From Diphasiastrum complanatum (lineage: Eukaryota > Streptophyta > Lycopodiopsida > Lycopodiales > Lycopodiaceae): a stretch of 64,000 nt of DNA. The stretch covers positions 2,042,738 through 2,106,737 of the forward strand of contig CM055106.1 of assembly GCA_029204225.1 (NCBI GenBank). Reading direction: 5' to 3'. Made by a program: the position numbers and the translations under genes. The notes below the pieces were generated by a model. That model had not been told where the DNA came from. It worked only from the letters and a program-made list of their open reading frames with translations, and did not search any database. Shown piece by piece: positions 22,569 through 36,785 of the stretch. Each line of letters begins with the position of its first letter. The first letter of the stretch is position 1.

Positions 22569-23915
22569 AATTCCAAATTAAGTCAATCAGACAATGAGAT
22601 TGGATTTAGATTTTTCAACAAAAATCCTATCTCAGATCATACCAGTTATGTAAAAACTTTATCACTTGGAAAGTATCAGATTTTTTAGGAAATAGATATT
22701 GATAAAGTGACCAACACGAGTAATGAATATTTTTCAAAATTTCTATCAAAATATATCAGAATTGATAAAAAATTTGACAGTGGCTAGTTTTGGTAAATCA
22801 AAACCTAAAATTAGTATTAGCGAAGGTTTTTTGGATGAAGGTAGACTCGACGAAGGTTCTTCACTACTATTTTTGATAAAAAAAATCACTGATCTGGCTA
22901 TTTATTGAAAAATATGGTAAAATTAACCTTCGCCGACTTTATAGTGGATAAATTTGACACAGATATATATGTGATAAAACTAGCGAAGGTTCTTTTTGAC
23001 AAAAAATAAGGTTTTTGTAGCTTGGCAAAGAATTGACTTTTTAAAAGATTTTGATAGATCTAATCTTTGCCGAACTCACAAATGGTGAATTACTATATTT
23101 AGAGCCCTCAAAAAACTTGACGAAGGATCTGGCAAAGAATCAAGAGTAATATTGGTATTTTTGCAAGGAAGAAGCTTCTTTGACAAAAATATGACAATAT
23201 GACAATTGATCTTTTGGGAAACCTTCGCCCAACTTACTGATTATCAAAAATAGTAAGTGGGACTGACACAGACTCTGGCAAAGGTTTAGGCAAAGGGTCT
23301 TCTCAAAGAACTGATAGTTTTGCAGAAGGTTGTAAAAAGGTTACCAACAACTAGATGAACAGTGACTTTGGCCTCCTATTTTTGGTATTATTCTTCGTCG
23401 ACCTGACAATAGATGAATCTGAATCACACCTATGCACAATGAATTGGATGAAGGTTCTTTTTATGTATTTTTTAGGGTTTTGGTGGTTTTTTGATGTTTT
23501 TTTATGGTTTTTCTAATGTTTTTGCAAATTTGCTGGGAATTAATTTTTGTCGTCCAATCTGAAGGATCTGTGAGTGAAACCGAAGCTTTCTACAACTCGA
23601 CAAAGGTTTCTTGTAAAAGGATAATCAGATCTGATGATGATTTTGCCTTCTTTTTGTTCAAATCTAGGAGAAGTGACCGATTTTTGTTGTGTTACTTGTT
23701 TTCTCAGATCCAAATGGATCTTAAGAATTGTGATCTAAATGGCTATCCATATTCAACAATCAAATTAGATTTCAACAAGAAGATCCACTCATATCAAGCA
23801 AAATCAACTTCAATCTAAGCCTAAAATACAATTTTAACCTTATTCATGCCACAACAAGATGCCTAATGGAAGCTAACCATCTACCGACATGCTGCAAACT
23901 GAAAAATTGGCGTAG
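22569..23915 (-). other. long gypsy leader with repeated CGAAGGTT words
   Basis: The stretch lies between gag and the primer site, so it is the element's 5' leader (minus-strand sense), about 1.35 kb. CGAAGGTT, CGAAGGAT, its complement AACCTTCGCC, and near-matches (GGCAAAGGTT) recur about ten times between 22820 and 23460 in both orientations. No ORF with protein-like composition is seen. Confidence 0.45.
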
Positions 23916-23937
23916 CTCCCTGACATTGGCACCAAAA
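23916..23937 (-). other. gypsy primer binding site, degenerate, minus strand
   Basis: The minus strand reads TTTTGGTGCCAATGTCAGGG, a mutated version of the TTTTGGCGCCGTTGTCGGGG site used by plant Tat/Athila-type gypsy elements. It faces the gag on its left. Confidence 0.6.
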
Positions 23938-24961
<1,024 letters not shown>

Positions 24962-24966
24962 TCTTT

Positions 24967-24985
24967 TTGGCGCCGTTGTCGGGGA
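24967..24985 (+). other. gypsy primer binding site, plus strand
   Basis: TTGGCGCCGTTGTCGGGGA is an excellent match to the primer site of plant Tat/Athila-type gypsy elements. It lies five bases after a CA-ending LTR. Confidence 0.85.
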
Positions 24986-25575
<590 letters not shown>

Positions 25576-25961
25576 ATTAGGAAGAGTAGAAGGAGAGCAA
25601 ATACAAAGGAAATGGCTCCCTCTTATAGATTTGAGAGGTGAGCCCCCTTCACTCTGATGGCTATTGAAGTTCCATCAGGATCACGATCTTAACCGTCAAG
25701 ATCACTTTGTGTTTCTTGATGTCAAGTTGTGTTTCCCAATTTAAGAACTTTACAAAAGCTAAGTTTAAAATACTTTACTGAATAATTGTGCTCCATGGCA
25801 CTTATTAGCCTAAGGCACAATGTTGGACTCACACATGCAGGATGCCAACTGGTCGCCTGTTTCTAACACTTCCGACTCTCTACTTCAGTTATGTAGTGTT
25901 TGGGCTTATTGTAGAAGCCTCTTGCCATATTCTAGAATACTCCATGTCATATCCATAATCT

Positions 25962-25964
<3 letters not shown>

Positions 25965-26049
<85 letters not shown>
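25965..26049. repeat. (GA)n microsatellite
   Basis: A pure GA run of about 42 units. Confidence 0.97.
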
Positions 26050-26051
<2 letters not shown>

Positions 26052-28370
26052 CTTTAAAAAAATTGAACGCATGCAAAGAACTGGTTGGAGAAGCCATAAA
26101 TGATTCTCCCTTCACACACATTTGGACAACATTAAGAGGGTGTTAGATATAGCATAGTCATACCATGTGGGTCACCACTCCATTGCTTCACATACGGTCA
26201 ACCATATGGGTGGGCCACCACTTCACGGCTTCACATATGGTCAACTACTTTTTTGTTGTTGTCACCTTCTTGAACTTGTACCTATTGTTGTCTATTATGT
26301 TAATTACCATATACATACTTTGCATAGATTGTAAATGTTCTACGTAATGGAACCACACAAAACTAGTCGCTACCTTAACATCAAAAAATTAACATGATGT
26401 AACACCAAGGGAGCCTTTATGTGAGTTGCATAGTAGACCCGACTTTTCAAAAGTCAACAAAATGTGAAAGTAGAACCCAAGTTCACAAAAGTCAACAAAG
26501 TGAAATAGAACCAACAACTTATATGTTCTCCAAAACCAATTTCATAAAATTGATTGTTAAAATCGTTAAACATTTCATAGAAATTTTCTTTCTACGTTTA
26601 ATGAAAGCCAAAATTTTGCACAATTCTTGGTAAAAGTTACATCTAGACAATAAAGACCACTTTATAAACTTAAAGCCCCATTTACATTAAAAGATTTTGA
26701 TGGGGCAAATCGAGCCACAGGCAAAATCAATATTAACAGTTCAAAAAAATCTAATTTTCAACTTATAGAAAGTAGATGTTTAACCAATGTACCTAGATTG
26801 ATTAATTTGTAAATTTTTTCATCATGTTAGTTAAAATCAACGATGAAACTGATTGTCCATAGGAATTCATTTGACTCAAGTTTTTGATTTGATATTTAGA
26901 AAGTAACATTTTGAAAAAATCAACAACTCAAAATATGCAAGATAGTTGAGAAAAACTCAAAGAACGTTTAGAGTGTTGGGAGGATGTCACAATTTTATAT
27001 TCTAGTAGGGGTCGTCACATTGAGATTTAGTATGTTTTGAGACTAGCCAATCTCATAGGATTACAACTTGTTTTTAAACTAATGAACTATTAATATGAAC
27101 AAGGTAGAGTTATATAAATTGGACAAGTATTGCAAGGGTGATATCAACCAAAATCATCCCATTTACAAATACTCTGTTTGATGGCACCATGAAATTTTTT
27201 TGGAATATATCTTAATTTTGTCTATTGGGCAAAATTATATTTGAAATTTATAACTAGGACAAAATAAATTAAATTTTAAGCCAAATCCAATCGTAGTCTT
27301 GTATTGACCACTTAAGAGCACGTCCTCAAGGATATGAAACACGGACTAGAACTTGGTTTGGTGTTGAGAGGGTGGGTAAGAGGGTCCTCTGAAGCCATGC
27401 TTCAACGATGCAGGTTTCTCATTTTTTCACAAGGACAAAACTTCTGTCATATACCTACCCCCTAAGTCACTAATATATTAATATACCGAGCCAATCCAAA
27501 TATTGTAAGTCAATGCCACATTTGAGCCACCCTTACCACTGCCACATGTCATTACACTAGGCCTACCTATTCTTGTCATTTACTAGCAAGAAGGGAGAGG
27601 GAGTTATGATGTGTGAGTGTTAGGTTCCCAAAGCCTCGATCTATGGGCTGATGAGTTGTCACTTGTCACCTCCTCCATGACAAAACAAGTTAAGCGTGCA
27701 ATCGTTCGATATCCTCTTGAGCTTGTCGATCCTGCCACGTATTATCTTTAAGCATTTAAATGTCGCCACCTGGCAAACCTACATGTAGTGAGCATCCAAG
27801 AGAGGGTAACCTCTATGTCCATCCAATGCCTTGCAGTGTCACTTTACACTGTGTTCCATCCAAATTGATCCTTGTCACCTATTTTAGGCCCACAACTATG
27901 GAATGTTTTTAGGAGCATCAAGATCTCACCACGTGTTCGACACCTAAGAAATGTCCACGTGTAGTGCATCCAAGCAAAAGCATGCTTGAAGTCTCTTGCT
28001 ACTGGTCTGTCTTGGTATGCACATGACTTGCAATTTGAGGTGCAAATATACTATATGCCTTTCAATTGAAGGGCTTTTATTTTAAATATTGTTAAAACTT
28101 AACTTGTACATGAGTCATGACATGTATGTTTGAAGGAGACCTTTAATTAAAACAAAGTCAGAGTATTCAAGTCTTTTCAGAGACAGATAGATGTTGTTGT
28201 GTTTTTCTCATTTTTTACTAACAAAATGTGAGAATATTTCAGTTCTTTCTATAAGGTTTTTGGATTTGATCTTTTATAACTAATATGAGAAAACTTTTGA
28301 ATTTGACAGTTTGCTGAATTTTCTAGCTTTCTATTTGACATGTATTGTAGGTTGCAAATGCAAAGCCTGT
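26050..28370. other. intergenic, no gene recognised
   Basis: A short tandem duplication (gggtcaccactccattgcttcacat / ggccaccacttcacggcttcacat) lies at about 26169-26242. The remainder is AT-rich with no supported frame, border or RNA gene. Confidence 0.4.
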
Positions 28371-29196
28371 CGGCAGCATGGAAAGCACATCAAGGTCTTG
28401 GAACAGGAAGAAGATAATTAAATGTGGATTAGGTGTAGCTGGTGGATGGCAGCATTAATGTAGTGTTTAGCTAGCCAGCAGATCAGTCTGACGATCCATC
28501 CATTCAGCTGAAGCCTAATCTCCAGCTTAGCTGCTGGAATCAACCGAAGCACGAATCACAGCTTCATTGCTTTCATCTGTTGATGTTCCTGCTGTCTGTT
28601 TTTGTTTGTAGGTGGAATTGTGCAGTTGACTTCTGTTAACATGTGTGGAATCTGTGGATTGCTGATGTGGGTTGTTCCTGTTTTTGGTAGCATTTTTGTT
28701 GGATTGCATCTGCTATTGTCTCGTGCCCGTTTGGTTGATTAATTGCAAAGGGCCAGACTTACCAGCCACCATAACTGTTTCACTCTGTTTCACTCTGTTT
28801 CTGTCTTGTTATTTTTCTGTTCTTTATCTTGCCCTTATTTTCCAGCCCACCACCCAGTCTGTTCTCTGTCCTGAGCTCCCCTCGGCATGTGTTTTGCTCA
28901 CGGGCTGCTGCTTCCGCTGCCTGCTTAGTCTTAGAAACAGGCCTTGCATATGCATTCCTCGTGCACCTTCTGATCAGCTCCATATGCTCACTCATAGAGC
29001 AATCCATTTGGTAGTGCTTCTCTTATAACAATTCTACATTGCTACTCTCCCTTCACTTAGAGTTCATGTGCAGAAAATCTCAGCTCGACTCTACTTCATC
29101 TCACAGCTTCTGCAGTGTCTTACCAGTGTCTGCGTCCAAACAAAAGATCAGCATAGGGGTGAATAGATCTGGGCTTGTGAAAAGGGCAAGCAGAAC
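28371..29196 (+). promoter_or_regulatory. upstream region of the P450 gene
   Basis: Pyrimidine-rich DNA with a tandem tttcactctg duplication (about 28778-28799) lies upstream of the start codon. I cannot point to a convincing TATA box; tcttataacaatt at about 29020 is the nearest candidate, with the ATG about 170 bp further on. The upstream ORFs here overlap in several frames and look like chance. Confidence 0.3.
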
Positions 29197-32100
29197 ATGG
29201 ATTCCAGTTACTCATTGCATTCACACATACTGAAAACGAGTCCGAGTGATAAATCTTTTTTTGTGCTTTGGGTCGTCGCGTGGGCACTGGTGTCAGCATG
29301 GTGGCTGTTCATGCATCGGTTCAGACAGAGGCATTCAAAGGGGCCTAAGACCTGGCCCATTCTAGGATGCATACCTGAGCAAGCAAAGAATTTCGACAAG
29401 CTGCATGACTGGCTGCTGCATTACTTCCGAGCCACCTCAACCTACTCAGTGCCAATGGTGACCATCAACAACACTTTCACTGTTGATCCTGCCAATGTGG
29501 AACATATCCTCAAGACCAACTTCTCAAATTATCCCAAGGTATGGTTCATTCAGTTTAGATCACTCTATAAGGTCAAACATTTTGGCCTAGGAGAAGCTTT
29601 CTCTTAAAATCATGTAATGGTCATGTTTTCAGTCTCAGGAACTAACAATGTAGCTTGATGAGCGCCGCAAAACCTAATCGCTTATAGAACATGCTAACGT
29701 GGAGATGGATCTTCTGTTGCGGGGTTCTAAGATCGTTTTCTTAAGATTAACATATTTTGGTGCTATTTTTGTTCTTAGGAACGAATGCTTGTTCTCAAAT
29801 ATGCTCAACTTGTGGAGACAAGCAATGGCTAATTGCTGCTAGGAATGCTAACTAGGACGTGTGTTTTTATTTTCCAGGGTGCCAAGATCCGTGAAAGATT
29901 TGAACCAGTTCTGGGAAATGGAATTTTCAATGTGGATGGAGATTTGTGGTGGCATCAGCGAAAGGTTGCTATACTGGAGTTTTCTTCATCTAAGCTGAGA
30001 GACTACAGCATTCACGCATTCAGGGATCAGGCACTGAAGCTAGTGGAAGTTTTGTGGAAATTTGCGAAAAGAGGGGAAACAGTGGATCTTCAGGTTTCTT
30101 TTAGCCCAAATACTAGACTAACACTGATCATCTCCTTCTGTGATTAGTTTTGCACGCCTGCAGTTGTTTTGTTTTAGATGCTAGTAAGGACGTCCTTTCT
30201 CTTTTGATGAAAACAGATGATACATTTTACTGATTACAGTGAAATCAGCATGTTCTTGGTGGGGTTCTGTTACGTTGATCAACTTACGTTGATCAACTAG
30301 CTGCCGTGACATGGCTTCAGGAATTTCAATCTGTAGGAGTCTCTGTTGATCACAATCAGAGAAAAGAAATATCAATGTGTTGAAACTTGCAATGGTCTCT
30401 TTTGCAAAGTAGTTAAGCCTGGAATTCGTTTTGATGAAGTCAAGAAAAATCCTTGTCCGAACTCCAAAAATTACTGTACTCTTCCTCCTTTGCAAGACAG
30501 TTTAGCCTGCAGGAATGCCTGTCGATCAAATGAAGGGAAAATATTGTAAATGTGATAATCCACAAAAAAATTTGCTGTAATAATCCATCTCCTTGCAACT
30601 AGTTAGCAATTCCACAGCTTTTATGCTAGTACATTGAAAACAAATCTCTGGTGTGGAATTGTGCATTTCAGGACCTATTCATGAGGTTGACATTAGATTC
30701 CATTTGCAAAGTTGGATTCGGAGTTGACGTCGGTTGTCTTTCTCCACTGCTGCCCAAAGTTCCCTTTGCAACAGCATTCGATGAAGCGAACGAACTGGTC
30801 ATAAAGCGCTATATAGACGTCTTCTGGAAACTCAAGCGAGCTCTGAATGTGGGGTCCGAAGCAAGACTGCGACAATGTGTACAAGTGATCGACTCATTTC
30901 TTTACAAAGTGATTGAGACACGAAAAGTCGAATTGAATTGTGCTAATGCCATAGATCACGGGGAGGTGAGTATGTTAATGTTTAGATCAAATCCTTGTAT
31001 CAGCAATATTGGTGAGACTTATTCTCGTTGGAAGGAATTTCAATATGTTTCAGAGTAAAAAAAAGGGAAGTTTAGCAGATCATATTTCTGAATAACAGAA
31101 ATATCAAATCAGAATGCCCGAGAATACATCAGATTGTAGATTGGGGTAGTGCCGTAATTCTAGAAAGTACGAAAGTGGAAGATTAACACTGCAAATTGGA
31201 GTAGTGCTGTAATTCTAGAAGGTAGAAAAGTAGAAGTTGTCTTCTTTAACAAGCCTCTTTTGTGATTTTCAGGTGAAAGCAGATTTGCTCTCTAGGTTCA
31301 TGTCCAAGGATGGGGAGGAGGTATATAGCGACAAGATGTTGAGGGACATTGTAATAAACTTCATCATTGCTGGAAGGGATACAACAGCATTGACACTATC
31401 CTGGTTCTTTTCACTGCTCTGTAAGCATCCACATGTGGTTGAGAAAATTCTTTCTGAAGTCGCTGAAGTCCTTGGAGAAAATGCATCTGAACATAATGGT
31501 GAATCAGAAACGGATAAGATCTCCGAACACAAATTACATGGGCAGGAACGAGGCCTTGGAGATGACATTGTCCAGTTTGCCCAGATGTTAAACTATCAAA
31601 CTTTGAATAAAATGCATTATTTACATGCTGCCCTCACCGAGACACTTCGCCTGTACCCCGCAGTTCCTCTGGTATGCCCCCCTAACATAGTTGCACTCAA
31701 TTGTGTATCCCAGACTTTTGGTCAAATTTCAGATAGCAAGTTTAGCTTGTTAAAAAGAAAAGATTGTTGCAGTGTTATGAAAATTGACTTGAGAATTTTT
31801 TTATCACAGGAAACTAAAGAAGTAGCAGCTGATGATGTCCTCCCAGATGGAACCCAACTGAAAGGGGGGAATTGGGTCAGTTATGTTCCATATTCTATGG
31901 GAAGGCTGGAGCAATTATGGGGCCCTGATGTGAATGAGTTCAAGCCGGAACGCTGGCTAAGAAATGGCACTTTTCAGCCACAGTCACCGTTCAAATTGAC
32001 TGCCTTTCAGGTCAGTTGTTATAGTCACTCTAGCTTTGCCTTTTTCCAAATAATCTGCAGTTATAATGCTATATACTTGCTGAATTACATACATACATCC

Positions 32101-32487
32101 CAATGGTAATGATTATCTAATCTTAGCCAGCTTTTTTATGCCACATTTCTTACAACTGTTATCATCTGTATCCGAATTGATCACTTACAATCATTTGTTA
32201 CTTGGATATCTCTTGTGCAAATGTGTAAGTATGCTCCTATGTTAATAAGCCAGACTTTATGAATTTTCAGTCCCACCCTAACAAATACAGTGTATTGCAA
32301 GCTTTTTCAGGCTGGACCAAGAATATGTCTTGGAAAGGATTCAGCCTATCTTCAAATGAAGATGACCGCAGTTTTGCTACTGCGTTTCTTCCAATTCCAG
32401 CTCGTGGACCACCGTCAGATAGATTACAGAATGATGGTTGTATTATACATAGCCAGTGGATTAGAAGTGCATATTTCCCAACGTTAA
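29197..32487 (+). CDS. cytochrome P450, CYP704 family (CYP86 clan), six exons
   Basis: Microsomal haem monooxygenase. CYP704 enzymes omega-hydroxylate long-chain fatty acids; the CYP704B branch feeds sporopollenin in pollen and spore walls. Exons by GT/AG: 29197-29538, 29878-30093, 30672-30965, 31273-31671, 31810-32010, 32311-32487, all phase 0, total 542 codons, usual for the family. Residues about 20-40 form the ER membrane anchor (SFFVLWVVAWALVSAWWLFM). Then GPKTWPILG, the family-typical VDPANVEHILKTNFSNYPK and FEPVLGNGIFNVDGD-WWHQRK; I-helix AGRDTT (317-322); K-helix ETLR (407-410); PERW (463-466); haem loop FQAGPRICLG with Cys490. A charged insert (about 355-385) lies between I- and K-helices. 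The frame is intact and all motifs are present, so it is probably functional. Substrate and the A/B branch are inferred. Confidence 0.92.
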
Positions 32488-32900
32488 TTTCCATTTTCCA
32501 AATGGGAACTGCTCTTAGTTTTTTCACTATTCTGCCCCTCAAAACTACTTCAGCCCAAGAACCGATGTTATGCAGTAACTGCTACATAGCTGAGCATGAC
32601 AGGTTCTTGTGTGCAGCAGCTATACAAACTTCAAGAAGGTAGAGTCAGGTGAGGACTGGATGGGTGCACTTGGTTTTTTAGTTGTTCATAAATCCCATTT
32701 AAAATAACTTGTTCAATTGCTATCTAGAATGAATAAGATACAGAAGTATCCTATACATTTTATCTGTAACACTTTGCTTCGCTTATGCAAAGACAAGCCA
32801 CTGAGAAATAAAGTTCTTGATATTTGTACCGTTGCATTGCCATTGTATTGTGCAGCCAGAAGGATCGGTTATTAGTGTATTTATTATCTAAAAGTGCACA
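32488..32900 (+). terminator. 3' UTR and poly(A) signal of the P450 gene
   Basis: After the TAA at 32485-32487, AATAAA occurs at 32807-32812 (gagaaataaagttc), with weaker aataag/aaataa words near 32700-32735. The AATAAA is the likely polyadenylation signal; transcript end is inferred. Confidence 0.45.
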
Positions 32901-34480
32901 AGGATTGCCCATTACTGAAAGCTTGTATTTGAGATAGCTGTCTGATTTTTTGGCTGATGCTATATTCTTGCTCTGATCTTCATAAAATGATTGATAAACA
33001 GCAATACATTATTTGGCTCAAAATTGTAACTGAAAGTACCTTGTACATTGGTAATTAATTGCAATTTACATGTTATTGATCCCCCTTGAAACTTGAAAAC
33101 TTTTTAGCTTTCGAATGGATATGTCGAACTGCTGTAAGAGACTTGCATCCTAACTATCAGTCAGCATGGGCATGCTTGCTCTTTCCATGCTTTTGCCCCT
33201 TCTTTGAGGTGTGAGCTGAAAACTTGTTGAAATTTTTGCCACTACAATCTTTGATGCACTAAAAGCATGAACCCCAGATCATCTCGTGGCGGATGTTTGG
33301 AAGTCCAGGAAGATCATCAAGATGCCACAAGTGACTGCCTAGGTAGGACCAATCAAGATTGCTACATGCTGATTATAGATCAATTTCTACAATATTTGTA
33401 AGTGCCCACTTACAACTTACTATATGAGCTTTTAGAAGCCTTCTAGGACATTGAGAAAACCAACATGATCCACTCCTTTTTGAAGAAAAGCTCAGGACTC
33501 TCAACATTTTTCCATTTTAAGCCATCACAAGCTTGTGTTTTTTGTGTTATTTCCAACTTGCAAACTTAAAAAGATTGACATTGTGGTGATGAAAAGAATT
33601 TGATGTGTCAAATCCTTACGAGTTTGTGTGGTCATGACTCGTTACCTTCCCCAGAGCGTGGGAACTTCTTTCACACAAAGGGATCTCCATCTAACATCCA
33701 CCTTGCATGAGCTATGGAGAATTATTGTTTTTTTCGTGTCGACCTAATTACAAATTATGTTGCTTAGAATCTTATTCAAAACAAGAGATTGTGGAAAATT
33801 ATATTTAAGTTTGAAATACACAATATAGATTCGAGGACAACTAGAAAGAAGCTGCTCACCAAAGTAGGATATGCTTTGAAGTGCTCTTCGGTTGCATTTG
33901 GAGTGTCACATCAGTTTCACTTTAGGGTGTTAGAAAGAAGTTGCCCACCAAGGTAGGGCATGCCAAGTGCCCTTGTAACATGGGGCAAGGCTGGTTATGT
34001 GGGAGAGATAGAAAGAGGGCAAGCTGTGTGGCTACTATTAATGAATATTTTGAATTCCAAATGTGGATTTACTCGTCTGCGAAACCACCTTGGTGACGAT
34101 GAGAAGTAGCTTGAACTCCAAATGTGGACTTGCTCATGATATTTATTGCTCCTCATTCCTATGGAAAAGTGCCTTGGTTGCCACTTTATTTAAGTTGAAT
34201 CACAAATATAGATGTCATTGTGGGATCTCATGATTAATTGATTTATAAGGAAAAATGTGTTAGCATGCCACATTATGTTTTGTATGTACAATGTAAATTT
34301 TCATATATAATGGTTGGAGGGCAATCAAATGGTCCTAAGATAACTATAGGATGCAATATTTTAATTCCCTCAGCAACAGTGTTCGTAAAAAATAAATAAA
34401 TGAAATTGAGATTGCCCTTCCAAGTCTTTTGGGTAATGGAGTTGGATATGGATGTTTGCTCGAGTCCACAAAGGTGCACG
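32901..34480. other. intergenic, no gene recognised
   Basis: No protein-like frame. A diverged duplication is visible: gaaagaagctgctcaccaaagtagg at about 33845 and gaaagaagttgcccaccaaggtagg at about 33932. The words (aactccaaatgtgga) recur near 34050 and 34110. Confidence 0.4.
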
Positions 34481-35232
34481 TCTTGGTTGGAACTCCTTTG
34501 AACATTGATACCTTTGGGCTTGAGCCCCAATCTTGGCAAGTCCCAATATGTGTGCCTATTACAATTGCCTCAGTCCATCTTCGTTGGAACTCCTATGAAC
34601 ATTGATACCTTTGGCCTTGAGCCCCAATCTTGGCAAGTCCCAATATGTGTGTCTATTACAATTGCCTCAGTCGAGAAAGGTGCCATAGCCTTGGCCTCTT
34701 CACCTCATGCTCCAATCTTGGTAAGGCCCAACATATGTAAAGTGTGTGTCCATCACAATTGCTTAAGTTCAAATGTGACATAGTTTTCACCTCCTTAACT
34801 AGGGATATCTCTAGCCTCATGCTACTTTCTTGGAAGGCCCAATATGTAAAATGTGTCTATCACAATTGAGTCACAATTGCCTCACTTTGAAGGTGCCATA
34901 TCTTTGTCTCTTTAACTAGGGATATCTCTAGCCTCATGCTACTATCTTGATAAGGCCCAATATGTGCATATATTGGGCATAATGAAAGCTCGATGTCAAA
35001 TACAATAGCCTCCTGCTTCAATCTTACCAAGGCCCAATATGTGTAGCTATGCTTCAATCTTACCAAGGCCCAATATGTGTAGCTATTGGGCACAGCGAAA
35101 AGTGATGCCAATGGTATTTTGGAAGCTTATCTCATGTGGTTAGTGATTGATACTCTATGAACAAGGTGATGCCAATGGTATTTTGGAAGCTTATCTCATG
35201 TGGTTAGTGATTGATACTCTATGAACAAGGCT
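34481..35232. repeat. cluster of tandem duplications
   Basis: At least four different units are duplicated in tandem. These are about 92 bp starting ggaactcctttgaacattga (34489 and 34581); a segment with aactagggatatctctagcc (about 34797 and 34914); 39 bp with gcttcaatcttaccaaggcc (about 35011 and 35050); and 64 bp with gtgatgccaatggtattttg (about 35103 and 35167, nearly identical). The words caatatgtgt and aaggccc link the units, so they likely arose from one older repeat. Confidence 0.75.
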
Positions 35233-35615
35233 TCAATTTGGCTTGGCCTCCGGTGATACAAATGTACAAGTTTATATTTTAATATATTGGGCATGATATG
35301 ATTCTCCCTCAACAAAGGTGTGAGTGCGAAAAAAAACGAAAAGGCCATTGAAGTAAAGAAAGATGAGAAACAAAGAAAGAAGTGACATTTAAATGAAGGT
35401 CATATACCAAAGAAAATGAGCGTCTACTTAGGGTGCCCCTTGCACCATGTCTACTCAAGAAGTACACCACAGACACTCCTTGCACCATGTCAGGGACTAC
35501 ATTTGCGGTGCACAAAGTACCAAAAAAATTGTTTAAAGAGGGCAATGGCCTTGACATGGTGGTGCATGGGGTGCACTCCCTAAGAGCCAGAAAATGAAAG
35601 TGCTCCACCACTCTA
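35233..35615. other. no gene seen
   Basis: Open frames overlap on the minus strand (35611-35309) but have no recognisable motif. A partial duplication of gcaccatgtc words lies near 35441-35490. Confidence 0.3.
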
Positions 35616-35830
35616 GTGACATTGGTGGGGTCCCAAGGATCTAAGCGTGAGGATAGATCATATCATCTTAGAAATATAATGATATCTACTTACACACACG
35701 AGATCTCTACATTGGTTGTTCACTTTAGTGACATTGGTGGGCTCCAAAAGATATAAGGGTTAGGACACATCATATCATCTTAGAGCGATAGTAATATCTA
35801 CTTACACGAGCTCTCAACATTGGTGGTTCA
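35616..35830. repeat. about 107-bp tandem duplication
   Basis: Two diverged units start tagtgacattggtggg (about 35613 and 35720) and share catatcatcttag, atatctacttacac and cattggtggttcac-like ends. Confidence 0.7.
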
Positions 35831-36676
35831 CCTTGATTAATTAACTACCCCGTCAATAGTGGTGGTGCAGAATACGCCCATCCCTAAATTCCCATTGCCA
35901 AGAGTCCATCCAAATTGTAAGGGGTATTGGGGAAGGCCCAAGGGTGTCGTTTTCTAATCAAATTTAATCCTACCTACCCCGTCTTCTTGCCATTCAAATT
36001 TATGATAAATTTACAAAGGCCCTTAAGAAACCTTTCATTTTCAGATGAAGTCCGACTGTCCATTCAGCCACCGTTCATTGATGTTAACAATGACCTTCAC
36101 GGCACATGCAATAATAAATTTTGGTACCTGTCTTTGAAAGGCAATGACCCCCCCTCCCCTCATTCCTGAAAGTTGAAGTGCCGCGAAGGTTGCAAAGTAC
36201 GGTGGAGTCCCAAGCCTTAATGAACATTGACCAGGAGAGGGGCCGGCAAAACACACGCGTCCGTCTTTCAACTTGCAGGGTTGTAACTGGTACGATGTCA
36301 CATTAACTGCAACCTCTATCATAAAGGACGCATACGACCAAGCTATTCAAGATTTGCATGAAATATGCCACCGTCCCTCTCCGCGTGCCACCGGTTACAC
36401 TCTAGTACGAGTCTTAGAAACTTACACTCCTAGGCTCCTTATAATGAGGAAGAAGTTGTTTTGGGTTTGGCCCTGGCCAATCGAAAACGTGGCGCCTTTC
36501 CCCGAGCCCTGCCCGAAGTAAAATCCACATGCAATCCAAAATACAGAGTAACAACCAATCAATTGATCTGATCTTGCTGGATTTTGAATTCTAACCTCCA
36601 TCTGCCTAAGAAAAATGTGTCCCGCCCCGCAGGCACCCACACCACTGTCCCCGGACCATCGATCCCATTTCTCTAC

Positions 36677-36685
36677 TTATATAGG
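36677..36685 (+). promoter_or_regulatory. TATA box candidate
   Basis: CTTATATAGG, about 200 bp after an ACGTGGC word (ABRE/G-box core) at about 36488, is followed by a purine-start leader. It could drive the broken FCP1-like locus to the right, for which no intact first exon is visible. Function is inferred. Confidence 0.35.
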
Positions 36686-36785
36686 TTCCTGGACAGAGCA
36701 CGAGATTGCTTATGGGATAATGTTTCTGGGTTTGAAGTGCGGTTGGAGGTCTCGTACCAAAACCCTGTGAGAGAGTGGAGTCAAT

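Noticed and set aside
34481-35232. CRISPR-like array
   Set aside because: Repeats are adjacent duplications of different lengths, not short identical repeats with unique spacers; the DNA is eukaryotic.
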